This document shows positions 56,201-64,000 of a stretch of 64,000 bases of DNA, in pieces. The stretch's first letter is position 1; each line of letters starts with the position of its first letter. The DNA comes from Halichondria panicea. Lineage: Eukaryota > Porifera > Demospongiae > Suberitida > Halichondriidae. Both the position numbers and the translations under genes were made by a program. The DNA lies in the NCBI RefSeq assembly GCF_963675165.1, contig NC_087380.1, forward strand, positions 1,008,303 to 1,072,302, read 5' to 3'. The notes beneath the pieces are model-generated. The model was given only the letters and a program-made list of their open reading frames with translations. It was not told where the DNA came from and ran no database searches.

Positions 56201-57817
56201 GTCATCAACAACTATCAAGTGGTGTCAATTTTCATGTAGACGGCCTATTTTGGTGACGGTCATTTAATAGCGTGTTTTGTCTACCGTGGTTCAATGCACA
56301 TTATAATGGTCGATTAGTTACTTTCAAAGTTGCACTTTTTTGGATAGCTTTTCATACAAGGTGTTACAAGCATGCTTGCTTTCTCTCCACTATCTATGGC
56401 TTAAATAGAGACTTGTGGCTCACCCACCATATTTGAGATAACCTGCTTTCAAGGTGTCTCTGTTTCTAGCACCCCCCCCCCCACACACACACGCACGCAC
56501 GCACACACACACACACACACACACAGGCCTCCCTGTGCTACTGACAGACTGCAGTGAAGCTGTTCTCCTAGGCAGTGCAGTACTGGCGGCTGTAGCTAGC
56601 GGAGTACAGGTCAGCCACACTGGAAGCCAACTAAGAGCCACTGCATAAGAGGTTCTATTGTCATTGGCCTAATTAAGACCTTGTGGTTTGCATGTGCTTA
56701 ATAATTATAATGGAGTAATGTGCGGAATAACTACAGTAGAGTAATTATAGTAGCAGAGTAACTCTTTTCAAGGTCGAAGGTTTTTTTGAGTCAAATGACC
56801 ATCTATAGGTTTCACCTTTGGTGGTCCCATGAGAGCTTGTTTGTTTGAAAGGACATTCTTATGGTTAAGTGTGGGTTGAAGGAATTGAGCATATTTGGGG
56901 ATGGAATATTTGTAAAGCCTTCCAAAGGATGCACTGTACTCCCCCACATGCAAACACAAGTAGGAACACTACTGCATGCAGTGTTCAGGAACACGTCAAT
57001 GAGTAGTACATTTAAAGTACCGATGTTTGTAACTTATGTAATCCAGCAAATTATTTTGTATTAGTTTACATGTAAATTACAAAATTTTAAATGCTTAGAG
57101 TTGGCTCTGTAACTGAAGTTGTGATCAATTTAAAACCTTAGAAGGAGCCCGTTCAGATGGTATGCTCAAATCCCAAATTCGAAACAGACAGGAAAACACT
57201 ATGACACCATGGGCTATAGCCTCTCTAAGCTTTTAGAAAATAAACGTTATATTGGACCAACGGCATTATAACGTTATGGCCATTAGATACTCTATTTAAG
57301 TCCCCTTCGTTTTAAGTTGGCTCTGTAACCCGACTTCTGCTTGTATGTCACTGCATGGCATATACCTACAAGTGCTACTGTACGTGCATGTACATTCAAT
57401 ATTCAAATTACCCAACTCATAATTCTACTAGTATTTGACTTGTTTCTCTTCATTTGTAGTTGCAAGAGGCCATGGCAACCATGAGCAAAGTTTCTCTGGA
57501 TACTTCCGTGCAACCAAACAAACAACCAGAAATTGTCAAGTAAGCAGTAAACTCTATTGTACTTTAGCTCTCTTTTAGGTGCACGAACTTTGACTGCACA
57601 CGTGACATCCTAAATAATGATTACAACTGTGCAGAATTAGTCCCCCAACCTTGATATCCTGTATTTCTAGCCCCCTTATTTTAAGTGGAAATGTTAGGAA
57701 TGATATCCTCACATTTACTGCCCTTGCCCTTGCAGATACCATGACAACAAGTACACCGTATTCAAGGAAATGTGCAGCGATCAAATCAAGTACAAGAAAA
57801 TGATGAAGGACACATGA
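40538..57817 (+). CDS. FGGY: FGGY carbohydrate kinase domain-containing protein (D-ribulokinase type)
   Basis: Thirteen exons: 40538-40756, 41013-41368, 43373-43425, 43923-44138, 44809-44903, 46300-46407, 48612-48679, 49084-49231, 52285-52359, 55250-55370, 56527-56609, 57460-57539, 57736-57817; 567 aa (human 551). The N-terminal phosphate-1 motif is [16 protein letters not shown] (residues 19-34). Further landmarks are [82 protein letters not shown] and the adenosine motif [10 protein letters not shown]. Human and yeast relatives phosphorylate D-ribulose. The gene is long because its introns are filled with repeats. Exon 3 could end at 43422 instead (also in phase). Five late acceptors sit directly behind CA-rich tracts. 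The exon 7 donor is duplicated. Confidence 0.93.
40790..40920. repeat. Foldback repeat (family E), FGGY intron 1
   Basis: Imperfect inverted ends AGCGGGTTATTTT and AAAATAACCAGCT with an AT-rich interior (TTTTCGAGG near both ends). It resembles the foldbacks at 41455-41640 and 62245-62392 in general build but not closely in sequence. Confidence 0.5.
41455..41640. repeat. Dispersed repeat (family F), FGGY intron 2
   Basis: GGTAATTTCCGGGGGACAA, ATTCGTGGTTTTCGTGG, TTATCCACGAAGTGACTAAA and TATTGCTCAAC recur in the same order at 62245-62392. The ends are weakly inverted (GGTAATTT / CCTACCGGC region), suggesting a non-autonomous element. Confidence 0.65.
41821..43274. repeat. 1.45-kb minisatellite of about 90 16-bp units, FGGY intron 2
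   Basis: The unit is CAGTACATGATGCCTT with variants ATAATGCC, GCCCTC, GTGCATG and an ATGATGATG insertion. Variants occur in recurring blocks, indicating higher-order duplication. The array has no open frame and lies between exons 2 and 3. Confidence 0.95.
44186..44333. repeat. Poly-G tract and (CAGA)n tract, FGGY intron 4
   Basis: A run of about 23 G at 44204-44226 is followed by a GACAGACAGACAGACA stretch at about 44281-44333. Both are simple repeats. Confidence 0.85.
44714..44776. repeat. (CA)n microsatellite before FGGY exon 5
   Basis: About 63 bp of pure CA repeat, ending 32 bp before the exon 5 acceptor. Confidence 0.95.
47130..47225. repeat. 28-bp tandem repeat, FGGY intron 6
   Basis: The unit AGCCAACTAATGAGATGATT plus AGTGTGGA is present about three times. 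The rest of this 2.2-kb intron contains scattered decayed repeats (for example TTTCTTGGAACC twice) and no gene. Confidence 0.75.
48207..48290. repeat. Foldback element (family G), FGGY intron 6
   Basis: Arms ATATAGTCAGGGTGTCATAC and GTATGACACCCTGACTATAT enclose about 40 bp that include a smaller inverted GGGGAAAGGGATATCCCC. Length about 84 bp. Confidence 0.8.
48660..48737 (+). repeat. 40-bp tandem duplication of the FGGY exon 7 end and splice donor
   Basis: ACGAGAGAGCATGCATCAG followed by GTGATC occurs at 48661-48685 and again at 48701-48725. The first donor gives the conserved frame. Use of the second (GT at 48720) would add 40 nt and shift the frame. Confidence 0.9.
48766..48802. repeat. 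Perfect 15-bp hairpin just inside FGGY intron 7
   Basis: GGAACCGTGTACATG and CATGTACACGGTTCC are separated by seven bases. It lies about 45 bp downstream of the second exon 7 donor. Confidence 0.8.
49205..49910 (+). repeat. Serial tandem duplications of the FGGY exon 8 end and intron 8 head
   Basis: The end of exon 8 (CCTAGCCGACCCTGAGCTAC...) reappears as CCTAGCTGACCTTAAGCTAC at 49589. The following intron sequence (CTACGCTAATGAGCT, CAGAATCCCCTGTGCTTGGG, TGTTGTGGTACC) is present about three times to 49910, with GT and G runs in each. Later intron parts around 50040 and 50690 repeat GGAATAGTTGGTTT. The exon fragment at 49589 lacks a normal donor (ATGATGAGTG). Confidence 0.75.
50933..51085. 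mobile_element. Foldback element (family C), FGGY intron 8
   Basis: Second member of the family at 30841-30991: ends CTGGAGTTTGTAGAATCTTT and AAGATTCTTCAAAGTCCAG, with an interior that contains CCACAGTGTGCACACAATAT. Confidence 0.75.
51901..52024. repeat. 62-bp tandem duplication, FGGY intron 8
   Basis: Two almost identical units at 51901-51962 and 51963-52024, containing GATCCCATGTACACATGTCC and GTGTGTGTGCATGCACTGAT. Function unknown. Confidence 0.85.
53079..53190. mobile_element. Pogo/Tigger-like MITE, FGGY intron 9
   Basis: Terminal inverted repeats CAGTAGAACCTCGCTAATCC and GGATTAGCGAGGGTCTACTG, about 112 bp long with internal AT-rich sequence. The start CAGTAGAACCTC is typical of small non-autonomous elements of the Tc1/mariner-pogo group, which insert at TA. 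A TA precedes the left end; the base pair after the right end is CA, so the target duplication is imperfect. Confidence 0.75.
53203..53297. repeat. (GT)n microsatellite, FGGY intron 9
   Basis: About 95 bp of GT repeat with GGGTG interruptions. Confidence 0.9.
54308..54435. repeat. Tandem duplication, FGGY intron 9
   Basis: AGTGGTCTCAATAGAGAG and GGTCTCTTTAGGGAGGTCAA are each present twice in the same order, with a unit of about 67-80 bp. Confidence 0.75.
57095..57290. repeat. Dispersed repeat (family A), decayed copy in FGGY intron 11
   Basis: Shares CTCAAATCCCAAATTCG, CACCATGGGCTATAGCC and CGGCATTATAACGTTATGGCC with the copies at 6720-6960 and 12950-13207. Confidence 0.5.
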
Positions 57818-58343
57818 TTAGACGAAATTAGTGACTACATTATTTTCGTTGTTTCATGTGTGGCCCGTGGTTGTGTACGTGATGCTTGGGTTCATCTTGT
57901 GACTTGTGATATAATTTTTCTATGACAATTTGTGATGCTATTTACATAGAGAGATTCTAGACCTTGGCCTGGTAGTACACTAGGTCAATTATGACGAATT
58001 ATGACGCACTTACTCATTGATTCACACGTTGCTGCGGTCGCTTGAAATAGACACCAATTATAATGGCATTGAGATTCCTTTTATGGCTTTTAACCGCAGG
58101 AATGCATTTTAGTTCCGTTAGGTCACCAAAACCACAGTGCTGTAAAAATAGACAGGCAAGCATAAATAATTAAATCAACTCAAGTTCGCATATAAAGCTA
58201 GATATCCCACCGAGAAAATCAATTTCACAAACTAATCAGCCTTGCTAAGTAGAGCTGACCGTAATAGATTATTGCAAAGAAGAGTTTGCAGAGACCATTC
58301 TCAAGTGTGCATAACAAGAAAGCCACAACTCCTTTGTTCAGAG
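57818..58343. other. Intergenic region between FGGY and the Jun-like gene
   Basis: No open frame is supported. The last 150 bp probably hold the Jun-like promoter and 5' UTR. ATTATGACG is repeated near 57990-58002, followed by TTACTCATTGATTCA, which resembles degenerate AP-1/CRE-type half sites. No polyadenylation signal of canonical form was found for FGGY. Confidence 0.5.
58191..58197 (+). promoter_or_regulatory. TATA box of the Jun-like gene
   Basis: TATAAAG at 58191, 153 bp before the first ATG (58344). A start site near 58220 would give a 5' UTR of about 120 nt. A TATA box fits an inducible immediate-early type gene. Confidence 0.5.
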
Positions 58344-59384
58344 ATGATGTCAGTCAACCAACACGGAAGCCTTTATGATCTGCAGGACGATAGATTCTCC
58401 AGCTCACCAAGATCTGATTTTTACCTGGACCTACAGCAAGAGAAGCTCAAGCAACTAAAGCCACACTACTCAATCGCCTCAAGTCAATCCCTCAACCTTT
58501 CACTCAACACTCCCGATATCACTACCCTGCTCTCAGACGTTGCAGCTCAGAGCTCGTCCATAACTACTCAAGCTCCCACACCTAATTCATTCTTTAGAAG
58601 CCAAGTAACACAAGAGCAAGAGATGTATGCTCAGGGATTTCTCCAGGCTCTCGATGAACTCCACACAACTGTGAGTGGACCCAGAGACCTAGTGAGAGCT
58701 CCAACTGCAGTTACTCTACCACAGCAAGAGATGCCAAGACAGCCCGCTGCTGGCAACCACCATAAAGTGATCTCAAGTGCCCCTGTGGTACACCATCATC
58801 TACCATCACCACCAATTGCAATTGGTTCGAACCCAACCCTCGAAGCAGTGTCACCGTACGTGACAGCCACTCTCGATTTCATTCCCAACATCCCCTCCTC
58901 CCAGCCTGAAGCCACTTCCGCATTTATGAGTCGAAGCGGTTCGACTAGTCTGAACTACGCTACAAACTCTTACCCTCACTTCAGCAACCTATACCCTGGA
59001 AGTCAAGCAGTGGACGCTTACAGTGGCTACAACACAGCCATTAGCAGTGCCGCTCACATTATGCCTGCTCTCCCCTCATCCCAAGTACGAGATCTTCAAA
59101 ATGTGGTCCCGGCCGATATGCATACCCAAGAACAGATGAAAGAGGAGAGGAAGAAAGCACGCAATCGAATGGCTGCTTCCAAATGCCGTCTCCGAAGACT
59201 GCAACGAGAATCTGAACTGCAAGGAAAAGTGAGGGTCCTGAAAGAACACAACCAAGAACTAAACTCTGAGGTCACTGATCTACGAGACCAAATAACCAGT
59301 CTGAAGCGTGCTCTGATCCAGCACATGAAGGGCGGATGTCATGTTAATTTCCCTGAGGGCTATGTATTAGACTCATCTGAGTAA
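58344..59384 (+). CDS. Jun-like AP-1 bZIP transcription factor, intronless
   Basis: A single exon of 346 aa from the first ATG; upstream codons in the same frame lack ATG. The bZIP lies at about 265-330: basic region RNRMAASKCRLRRLQR with the redox-type Cys, then five heptad leucines at 292, 299, 306, 313 and 320. HMKGGC matches the Jun tail phrase HVNSGC. The N-terminal part also follows Jun: EKLKQLKPHYSIASSQSLNL (about 33-52) resembles the JNK docking segment, LNTPDI and TTQAPTP carry Thr-Pro sites where Jun has its JNK-phosphorylated sites, and YAQGFLQALDELH matches the Jun phrase FAEGFVRALAELH. As in vertebrate JUN the gene has no introns. It binds AP-1/CRE sites as a dimer in the nucleus. 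Confidence 0.93.
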   Translation: MMSVNQHGSLYDLQDDRFSSSPRSDFYLDLQQEKLKQLKPHYSIASSQSLNLSLNTPDITTLLSDVAAQSSSITTQAPTPNSFFRSQVTQEQEMYAQGFLQALDELHTTVSGPRDLVRAPTAVTLPQQEMPRQPAAGNHHKVISSAPVVHHHLPSPPIAIGSNPTLEAVSPYVTATLDFIPNIPSSQPEATSAFMSRSGSTSLNYATNSYPHFSNLYPGSQAVDAYSGYNTAISSAAHIMPALPSSQVRDLQNVVPADMHTQEQMKEERKKARNRMAASKCRLRRLQRESELQGKVRVLKEHNQELNSEVTDLRDQITSLKRALIQHMKGGCHVNFPEGYVLDSSE

Positions 59385-60306
59385 TTTTCTATGTTTTGTT
59401 GAATGTATGTATGTTTCTTTTTTTCTTTTTCACAATACTAGACACACACATTGGACGTTTTATACTTTATTACTGACCTGTATAACATTATTATTGACAA
59501 TCCTAAATCTTTGTATGACTATAGAATATTGAATGATTATTTTACATTGGTTATCACTGCTTCCCAAATCTGCCTGGTAAAACACATGCCATCTGATGTC
59601 ATAATTGGAGTCAATGAAGTGACCTCTCCGGAAGTCATATGTTAAAGTTCATTGTGCCCACATCCTGACTTGAGAGTACATTCACGCACCACAGCTAATC
59701 TATTCCCTAAGCAACGCTCCACAGTGCCAGTAACTACCATAGCAACTTTATTGTGGGGCACAAGTGGATAATAGCAACCATACCTTAGCTTCTAAATCTC
59801 CAACTATGCATAAAATTAATTGTATAGTGTCCACACACAACACACACCAATCGCTCTACCCCTGCACGCGCGCGCACCGGGTATTATATATATATATATA
59901 TACACAGAGTCAGCATCTATCACTGGACGAAAAGTTAAATATTTCCTGCTACAGTGCAGGCCTGAAATCCTGCACTTTCTCGAAGAACATCACATTTCCT
60001 GACCCGTCCTGTAGCAGTATAGGGTACAATTTCCTGTAGACTTACGTATACACCTATCCTGCAAAACTTCAGGATAGGTGCAGGAAATTGTGCCCTGTCC
60101 TGTACATCTCAGGAAATTTAGCTTTTTGCCCAGTGTATATAGAACATGCAAATCATGCAAATGTTTCGAAATGTTTTGCAAGATACCACAAGCAATATTG
60201 GACACAAGGGGAAAACACAATTTAATAAATTCATGTACACACACACGAGTAATGTATTAAGAATCAGTTTTTAGAGTCACTGTCTCCAGTAGTTCAAAAA
60301 CAGGCT
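59385..60306. other. Convergent intergenic region with a hairpin
   Basis: 922 bp with no supported gene. It contains a GCGCGCGC tract (about 59866-59874), an (AT)n tract (about 59884-59901), and at about 60021-60104 a hairpin whose arms are ACAATTTCCTG/CAGGAAATTGT outside and ACCTATCCTG/CAGGATAGGT inside. TCCTG(C/T)A phrases recur from 59945 to 60115. Confidence 0.5.
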
Positions 60307-60639
60307 TCACAAGATCACACAGCATTCTCCGCCATTGTTGTGATGGTGATGATGATGTCCGTGATGGTGGTGTGGAGGGTGGTGTACTGGCTCCGGGAAG
60401 TGGGTGTGGCCATGTCCATGATGGTGGGCCTGTCCATGTCCGTGATGGTGGGCCTGTCCATGTCCGTGATGGTGGGCGTGGTCATGTCCGTGATGGTGGC
60501 CATGGTGGGGGATGAGGTGGTCCCGCTCATTGTGAACTACGTTAGCTTCATGTCTCAGATGGGAGGCAGCTCCGAAATGGCCGTGTCTTGCTTCCTGCAG
60601 AGAGTGTGTGTGTGGTGTGTGGAGTGTGTGTGTGTGCGC

Positions 60640-60683
<44 letters not shown>

Positions 60684-62547
60684 AAGTGTGTGTGAATATA
60701 GTGACATCCTCATTAAGAGGTTTCCTTTGAAGGCTTCCTTTGAACTATACCCTATATTAACAGATTGGTGGCTCAGCTGGTACATGTAACTTCATTACTG
60801 TAATGAACTGTTTGCATACAAAGTTGATCTCAACAGAATAAAAACTTCATCCCAAGACAGCTTCCTAACAACACGTGTCAGATGGTATGATTACCGTAAT
60901 AAGGGACAAATGGTAGAAGAAAACAAGATAATAAAATTAATTTTCAGTATTATGCTCCATTTCACCTTTATTACAACTTTGCACGTACCAGGTATAGCTG
61001 TATATAGTATAGGAGGTGACAAATCCACACCACCTAACTGTCCCCGCTTTATCTTAATGTCAGGCCTCATTGCACATGTACACGTCAGATGCTTTAGGGA
61101 CTAATAGGCTTACAGCACTAACCTTTAGAATCATGTGATTACTGACCTCTTTTAAAAAAAATTGTTTATATAAACTGAAATGCTGATACTTCCAACCATC
61201 AACTCCAATGTTTTGACATCTATATAGTTACGGTGCATCTACCCTCAATATTATAAAATACCCTGCACGGCTGCTACAAGTATACAAACTATCGACAGTA
61301 TGCTTACACAACGTGAGTTTCTCTTTCAATAATTAGGGAAATCAGGCATACCCTTGCCTGTGCAACTTCCAAATGTAGCTTTCAAAATTATCCTAGGCAA
61401 TTGGGAAAACGATACATGGATGTATAAAATCTTATGAAATGTCAACCACCCACTTCATAACATAGGGAAACGCTATCAGTGACATCATGCATAAAAATAA
61501 TCCTTCAACTCTCCCTAGTGGCCTTGTGAGTGTACACTAAACTTTAAACAGAGCAGCATTTTATAAAACAACATTAGATGCTATAACGTACACTGCTGTA
61601 TAAGTTATGCACACAACTCTATGGTTCTCATAGCTAGAGAGAAGCGACATAATTCAATTGCCAATTTCTCCTATTTAGACATTACCCAGCTGGGGTAGCA
61701 CTGTACAATATTTCAGTTACCATCGAAATCAAATTAGGGTACATCCTGTTGGCACACAGAAACCACTCAATGGCAGAAGCACTTGCTCTGTGTGGTTTCT
61801 TAGTAACAGAACTCTTACACACCAAGTACATTGTAATGTGAGCTCCACCACTGAACCACCTTGTGGTTATTCTAGTGCATTTTTCTTTTTGTGGGAATTA
61901 ATTTCGATGATAATTATGGCTGCTAGCTCATACAAAACTATGGATTTATTAGGGGAGGCTATAAAGAGGGACTAGTGAACAGGGGTTGTTTACCTCTTCC
62001 ACACTGAAGGTACAGGAAAGGTGATTATGAAGGTCATATATACATAACCTACTAAAGGTCAAAGGTCCCCTAACAATATACACTACATACTCACAAACAA
62101 TAAACGTAAAGGTCATTTGAACGACAGATTGCTTAGTCATAATTATGCAGAACAAAGGATGTACACACTCGAGGTCAACTAGCTACAGAGTACATTATCC
62201 TGTTAGTAATTTGACTACACAGTACATACCATATACATGTAGCTGATAATTTCCGGGGGGGGGGGGGGGGGGACAAAATATTCGTGGTTTTCGTGGTTGG
62301 AGCTCTGGCCACGAATATTTTATCCACAAAGTGACTAAATATTGCTCAACTTTCAAATGTTTTCCCCCCGAAAATTACCGGCTACATGTATACGGTTACT
62401 TCTATAGCCATAGAACTGTACTGGAGGTATTAATATTCAAAAAGCTCTTCGAATTTAAAGTATAAGAGTATAATCTCACCTCCCTGGCCTCTCTCCGGAG
62501 AGCTTGTTCCTCGTGACGTAGTGCTCTGTTCATGTCTCCACCAGCTT
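60307..62547 (-). CDS. 3' part of a histidine-rich protein ending in a CAAX prenylation box (partial)
   Basis: Two exons are supported: 62480-62547 and 60307-60594 (stop at 60307). The first encodes an Arg/Glu-rich helix (EAGGDMNRALRHEEQALRRE). The last starts EARHGHFGAASHLRHEANVV and becomes a His-Gly tract with repeated HHHGHGQA units, HHPPHHHHGHHHHHH, and ends GGECCVIL. The final four residues CVIL fit a CaaX box; Leu at the last position favours geranylgeranylation in known systems. The 5' exons are not identified: a possible exon with an open frame and GTAAGT donor lies on the minus strand near 63814-63897, but its phase does not match, so another exon or a start beyond 64000 is needed. 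The protein is not recognised. Metal binding by the His tract is inference. Confidence 0.6.
60634..60692. repeat. (GT)n microsatellite next to the last exon of the CAAX protein gene
   Basis: About 55 bp of GT repeat with GCGCGC at its left edge. On the minus strand it is a CA tract some 40 bp before the acceptor at 60595. Confidence 0.9.
62245..62392. repeat. Dispersed repeat (family F) with poly-G tract
   Basis: Shares ATTCGTGGTTTTCGTGG, ATCCACAAAGTGACTAAA and TATTGCTCAAC with 41455-41640. The ends GATAATTTCCGGGGG and CCCCCCGAAAATTACCGGC are inverted, which the other copy shows less well; a run of about 18 G follows the left end. Confidence 0.7.
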
Positions 62548-64000
62548 CTGCACAGGACAAACACACACACACACACACAGAGTTAATACATTGATACTCA
62601 ATACTATATACATGCATCTCTGGGTGTAGTGGTTCATTCTAAACAGGCCACCATTCTTTATAGTGTGACAGACACACACAGTTTACTGTATACAGGGAAT
62701 CAGGAAAAACACACACACACACACACAAAGCTTTCACAGGGAATGATATAACCAGTTGACTATGTTCCCACAGTTTCCATACGGTATTATAATTACTAGC
62801 CAATTATGTTACACAGCAACAAAACTTGGAATTAAGTGAATGACTACCTTTGAACTTAAGTACTAAAGAGCCTAATAGCCTAATGAGGTGAAGCAGCTAC
62901 AAAGGTTAGGGGGGGAGAGAAGCTTCACATGAATGAATGCAGTCTACTGAAAGGCAGCCAGGAGGGAGACAAGAGGAAGACAGGGAGACAGGGAGACAGG
63001 ATACATTTGTATAGATATAAAACGTACAACTTCTGGAAGTGTAGGTAAGGAAGTGGATGAACACTAATCAATTAAAAAGTTGTCTGAAATTGATGAGTGG
63101 GGGTTCAAATAAGCTCAATAAGCTCAGTGGGAATGCTGAGGCTACGATAAGTGCCAAATAGGTTGGAAGTCATAATAATGCATCTAGAATGTGTATGCAC
63201 AAACACACATGCACCGCTATACACACAATGACAACAGTGAAATTCCTCCAAGGGTAAACTCCACTGAACTTAACCAAAACTTCCCTTTAAAGAGCCGCTA
63301 CCATATTTGAATTGTACAAGGCATGTGCATTTAGCTTTTACAGAGCTTGTACTTAGCTTGTACTTAGCTTGTACTTCGCTTGTACTTCGCTTGTACTTCG
63401 CTTGTACTTACTTACTTGTAGCTTGTACAGAGCTTCAGGCACTTTAATACAATGCTCCAGATTGCTTTGCTGATACCATGCACATGCGCTAAGGAGAACT
63501 ATCTTATCACTATAATCAATCATACATGCCTAAGAAATTAAGTCTGGTGACCAACTGTTGATTAAGCTGAAAACAACACCATAACAAAGCTAAGGTACGT
63601 CACATGAATTAAACCCCAATTATCATATCATATAGCGGGCGGACGATATCTTTTAGAACATTTTTATCTTAATAATTGTCGTATCATTAAAACACCATTC
63701 TCCATGGATAGCAATTTTTTATCTACTGAGCCATGCAACGTGTGTGCATCCAACAAAGTGCATAGAACCTCATAATTTTATAGGGTAACTCTACACCACT
63801 GCACACGCACTTACTGAGCTCTCTATTGAATGCAGGCTAGGACGGTGCAGCTCAGTGGATCGACCAGAGAAGATACTGCCCTCAATGTAAAACGGTAGCC
63901 TCTACACAGGCTCTCCTTTTTCTGTTCTTTATCACAATCGTTCAATAAGATAAAATACTGTATTATTCGTTCAATGAGATAAAATACGGTATTAATTGGA
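62548..64000. other. Right edge of the window, mostly intronic or upstream sequence
   Basis: CA microsatellites lie at about 62560-62578 and 62709-62727. A tandem array of GCTTGTACTT(A/C) units of about 11 bp runs from 63340 to 63426. A GA-rich segment (AGACAGGGAGACAGGGAGACAGG) sits near 62978-63000. A possible minus-strand exon near 63814-63897 is open (RLPFYIEGSIFSGRSTELHR...) with a GTAAGT donor. The last 40 bp contain TCAATAAGATAAAATAC twice. Nothing else is supported. Confidence 0.4.

Noticed and set aside
58242-58343. N-terminal extension of the Jun-like frame
   Set aside because: The extension begins at a TTG codon. The first ATG is at 58344, and the part before it fits a 5' UTR after the TATA box.
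60340-60789. Plus-strand Met/Val-rich frame of 149 residues
   Set aside because: It is the antisense of the His-rich exon followed by a GT microsatellite.
63814-63897. Minus-strand exon of the CAAX protein gene
   Set aside because: Open frame and good donor, but its phase does not join the exon at 62480-62547. Mentioned as a possibility only.
1-64000. tRNA, rRNA or other structured RNA genes
   Set aside because: No tRNA-like A/B boxes with a matching cloverleaf or rRNA-like sequence were recognised by eye. A tRNAscan or Infernal run would be needed to exclude small ones.

Overview
The window is nuclear DNA of an animal, most likely a sponge or another early-branching, compact-genome metazoan. 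Genes sit a few hundred bases apart on both strands. They have many short phase-consistent GT-AG introns and encode recognisable metazoan orthologues, among them a Jun-type bZIP, a PUF60 splicing factor, the lysosomal sulfamidase SGSH, AGBL4, ERMP1 and FGGY. Two membrane proteins of the mosaic receptor type (sushi/Ig-like, and somatomedin B plus fibronectin III) support Metazoa. The sponge assignment is inference from gene density and from repeats, not from a marker gene. Gene models were built by eye from splice signals, reading frame and remembered family sequences. Unless stated otherwise, summed exon lengths are divisible by three.

Layout: (1) 327-3059 (+) sushi/Ig-like receptor with a tyrosine-rich repeated tail; (2) 3383-7882 (-) PUF60; (3) 8022-10736 (+) AGBL4/CCP6 carboxypeptidase with a quadruplicated last-exon acceptor; (4) 11383-13746 (-) SGSH; (5) 13898-15990 (-) CAAP1-like; (6) 16214-21528 (+) ERMP1; (7) 21529-27219, about 5.7 kb bounded by two copies of the ERMP1 terminal exon and holding a roughly 200-350 bp tandem array plus a possible tiny minus-strand gene; (8) 27220-31475 (+) somatomedin B/FN3 membrane protein; (9) 31807-38724 (-) ankyrin-PH protein; (10) 38955-40469 (-) intronless AVL9; (11) 40538-57817 (+) FGGY kinase, whose introns are swollen by satellites and nested duplications; (12) 58344-59384 (+) intronless Jun-like factor; (13) 60307-62547 (-) 3' part of a histidine-rich protein ending in a CAAX box.

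Three head-to-head gene pairs share very short intergenic spacers: 139 bp (PUF60/AGBL4), 223 bp (CAAP1/ERMP1) and 68 bp (AVL9/FGGY). The genes do not form one pathway. They cover splicing, tubulin deglutamylation, heparan sulfate breakdown, apoptosis control, ER proteolysis, secretory traffic, sugar phosphorylation and transcription, and look like ordinary metazoan gene packing.

The most unusual signals are: an 18-base motif shared by two promoters at the same distance and orientation relative to the start codon; CA-dinucleotide tracts placed directly before many splice acceptors; several duplications that copy a splice site or a whole terminal exon; an exon-like tandem array beside a promoter-like cluster; and several unrelated families of foldback (MITE-like) elements in introns.
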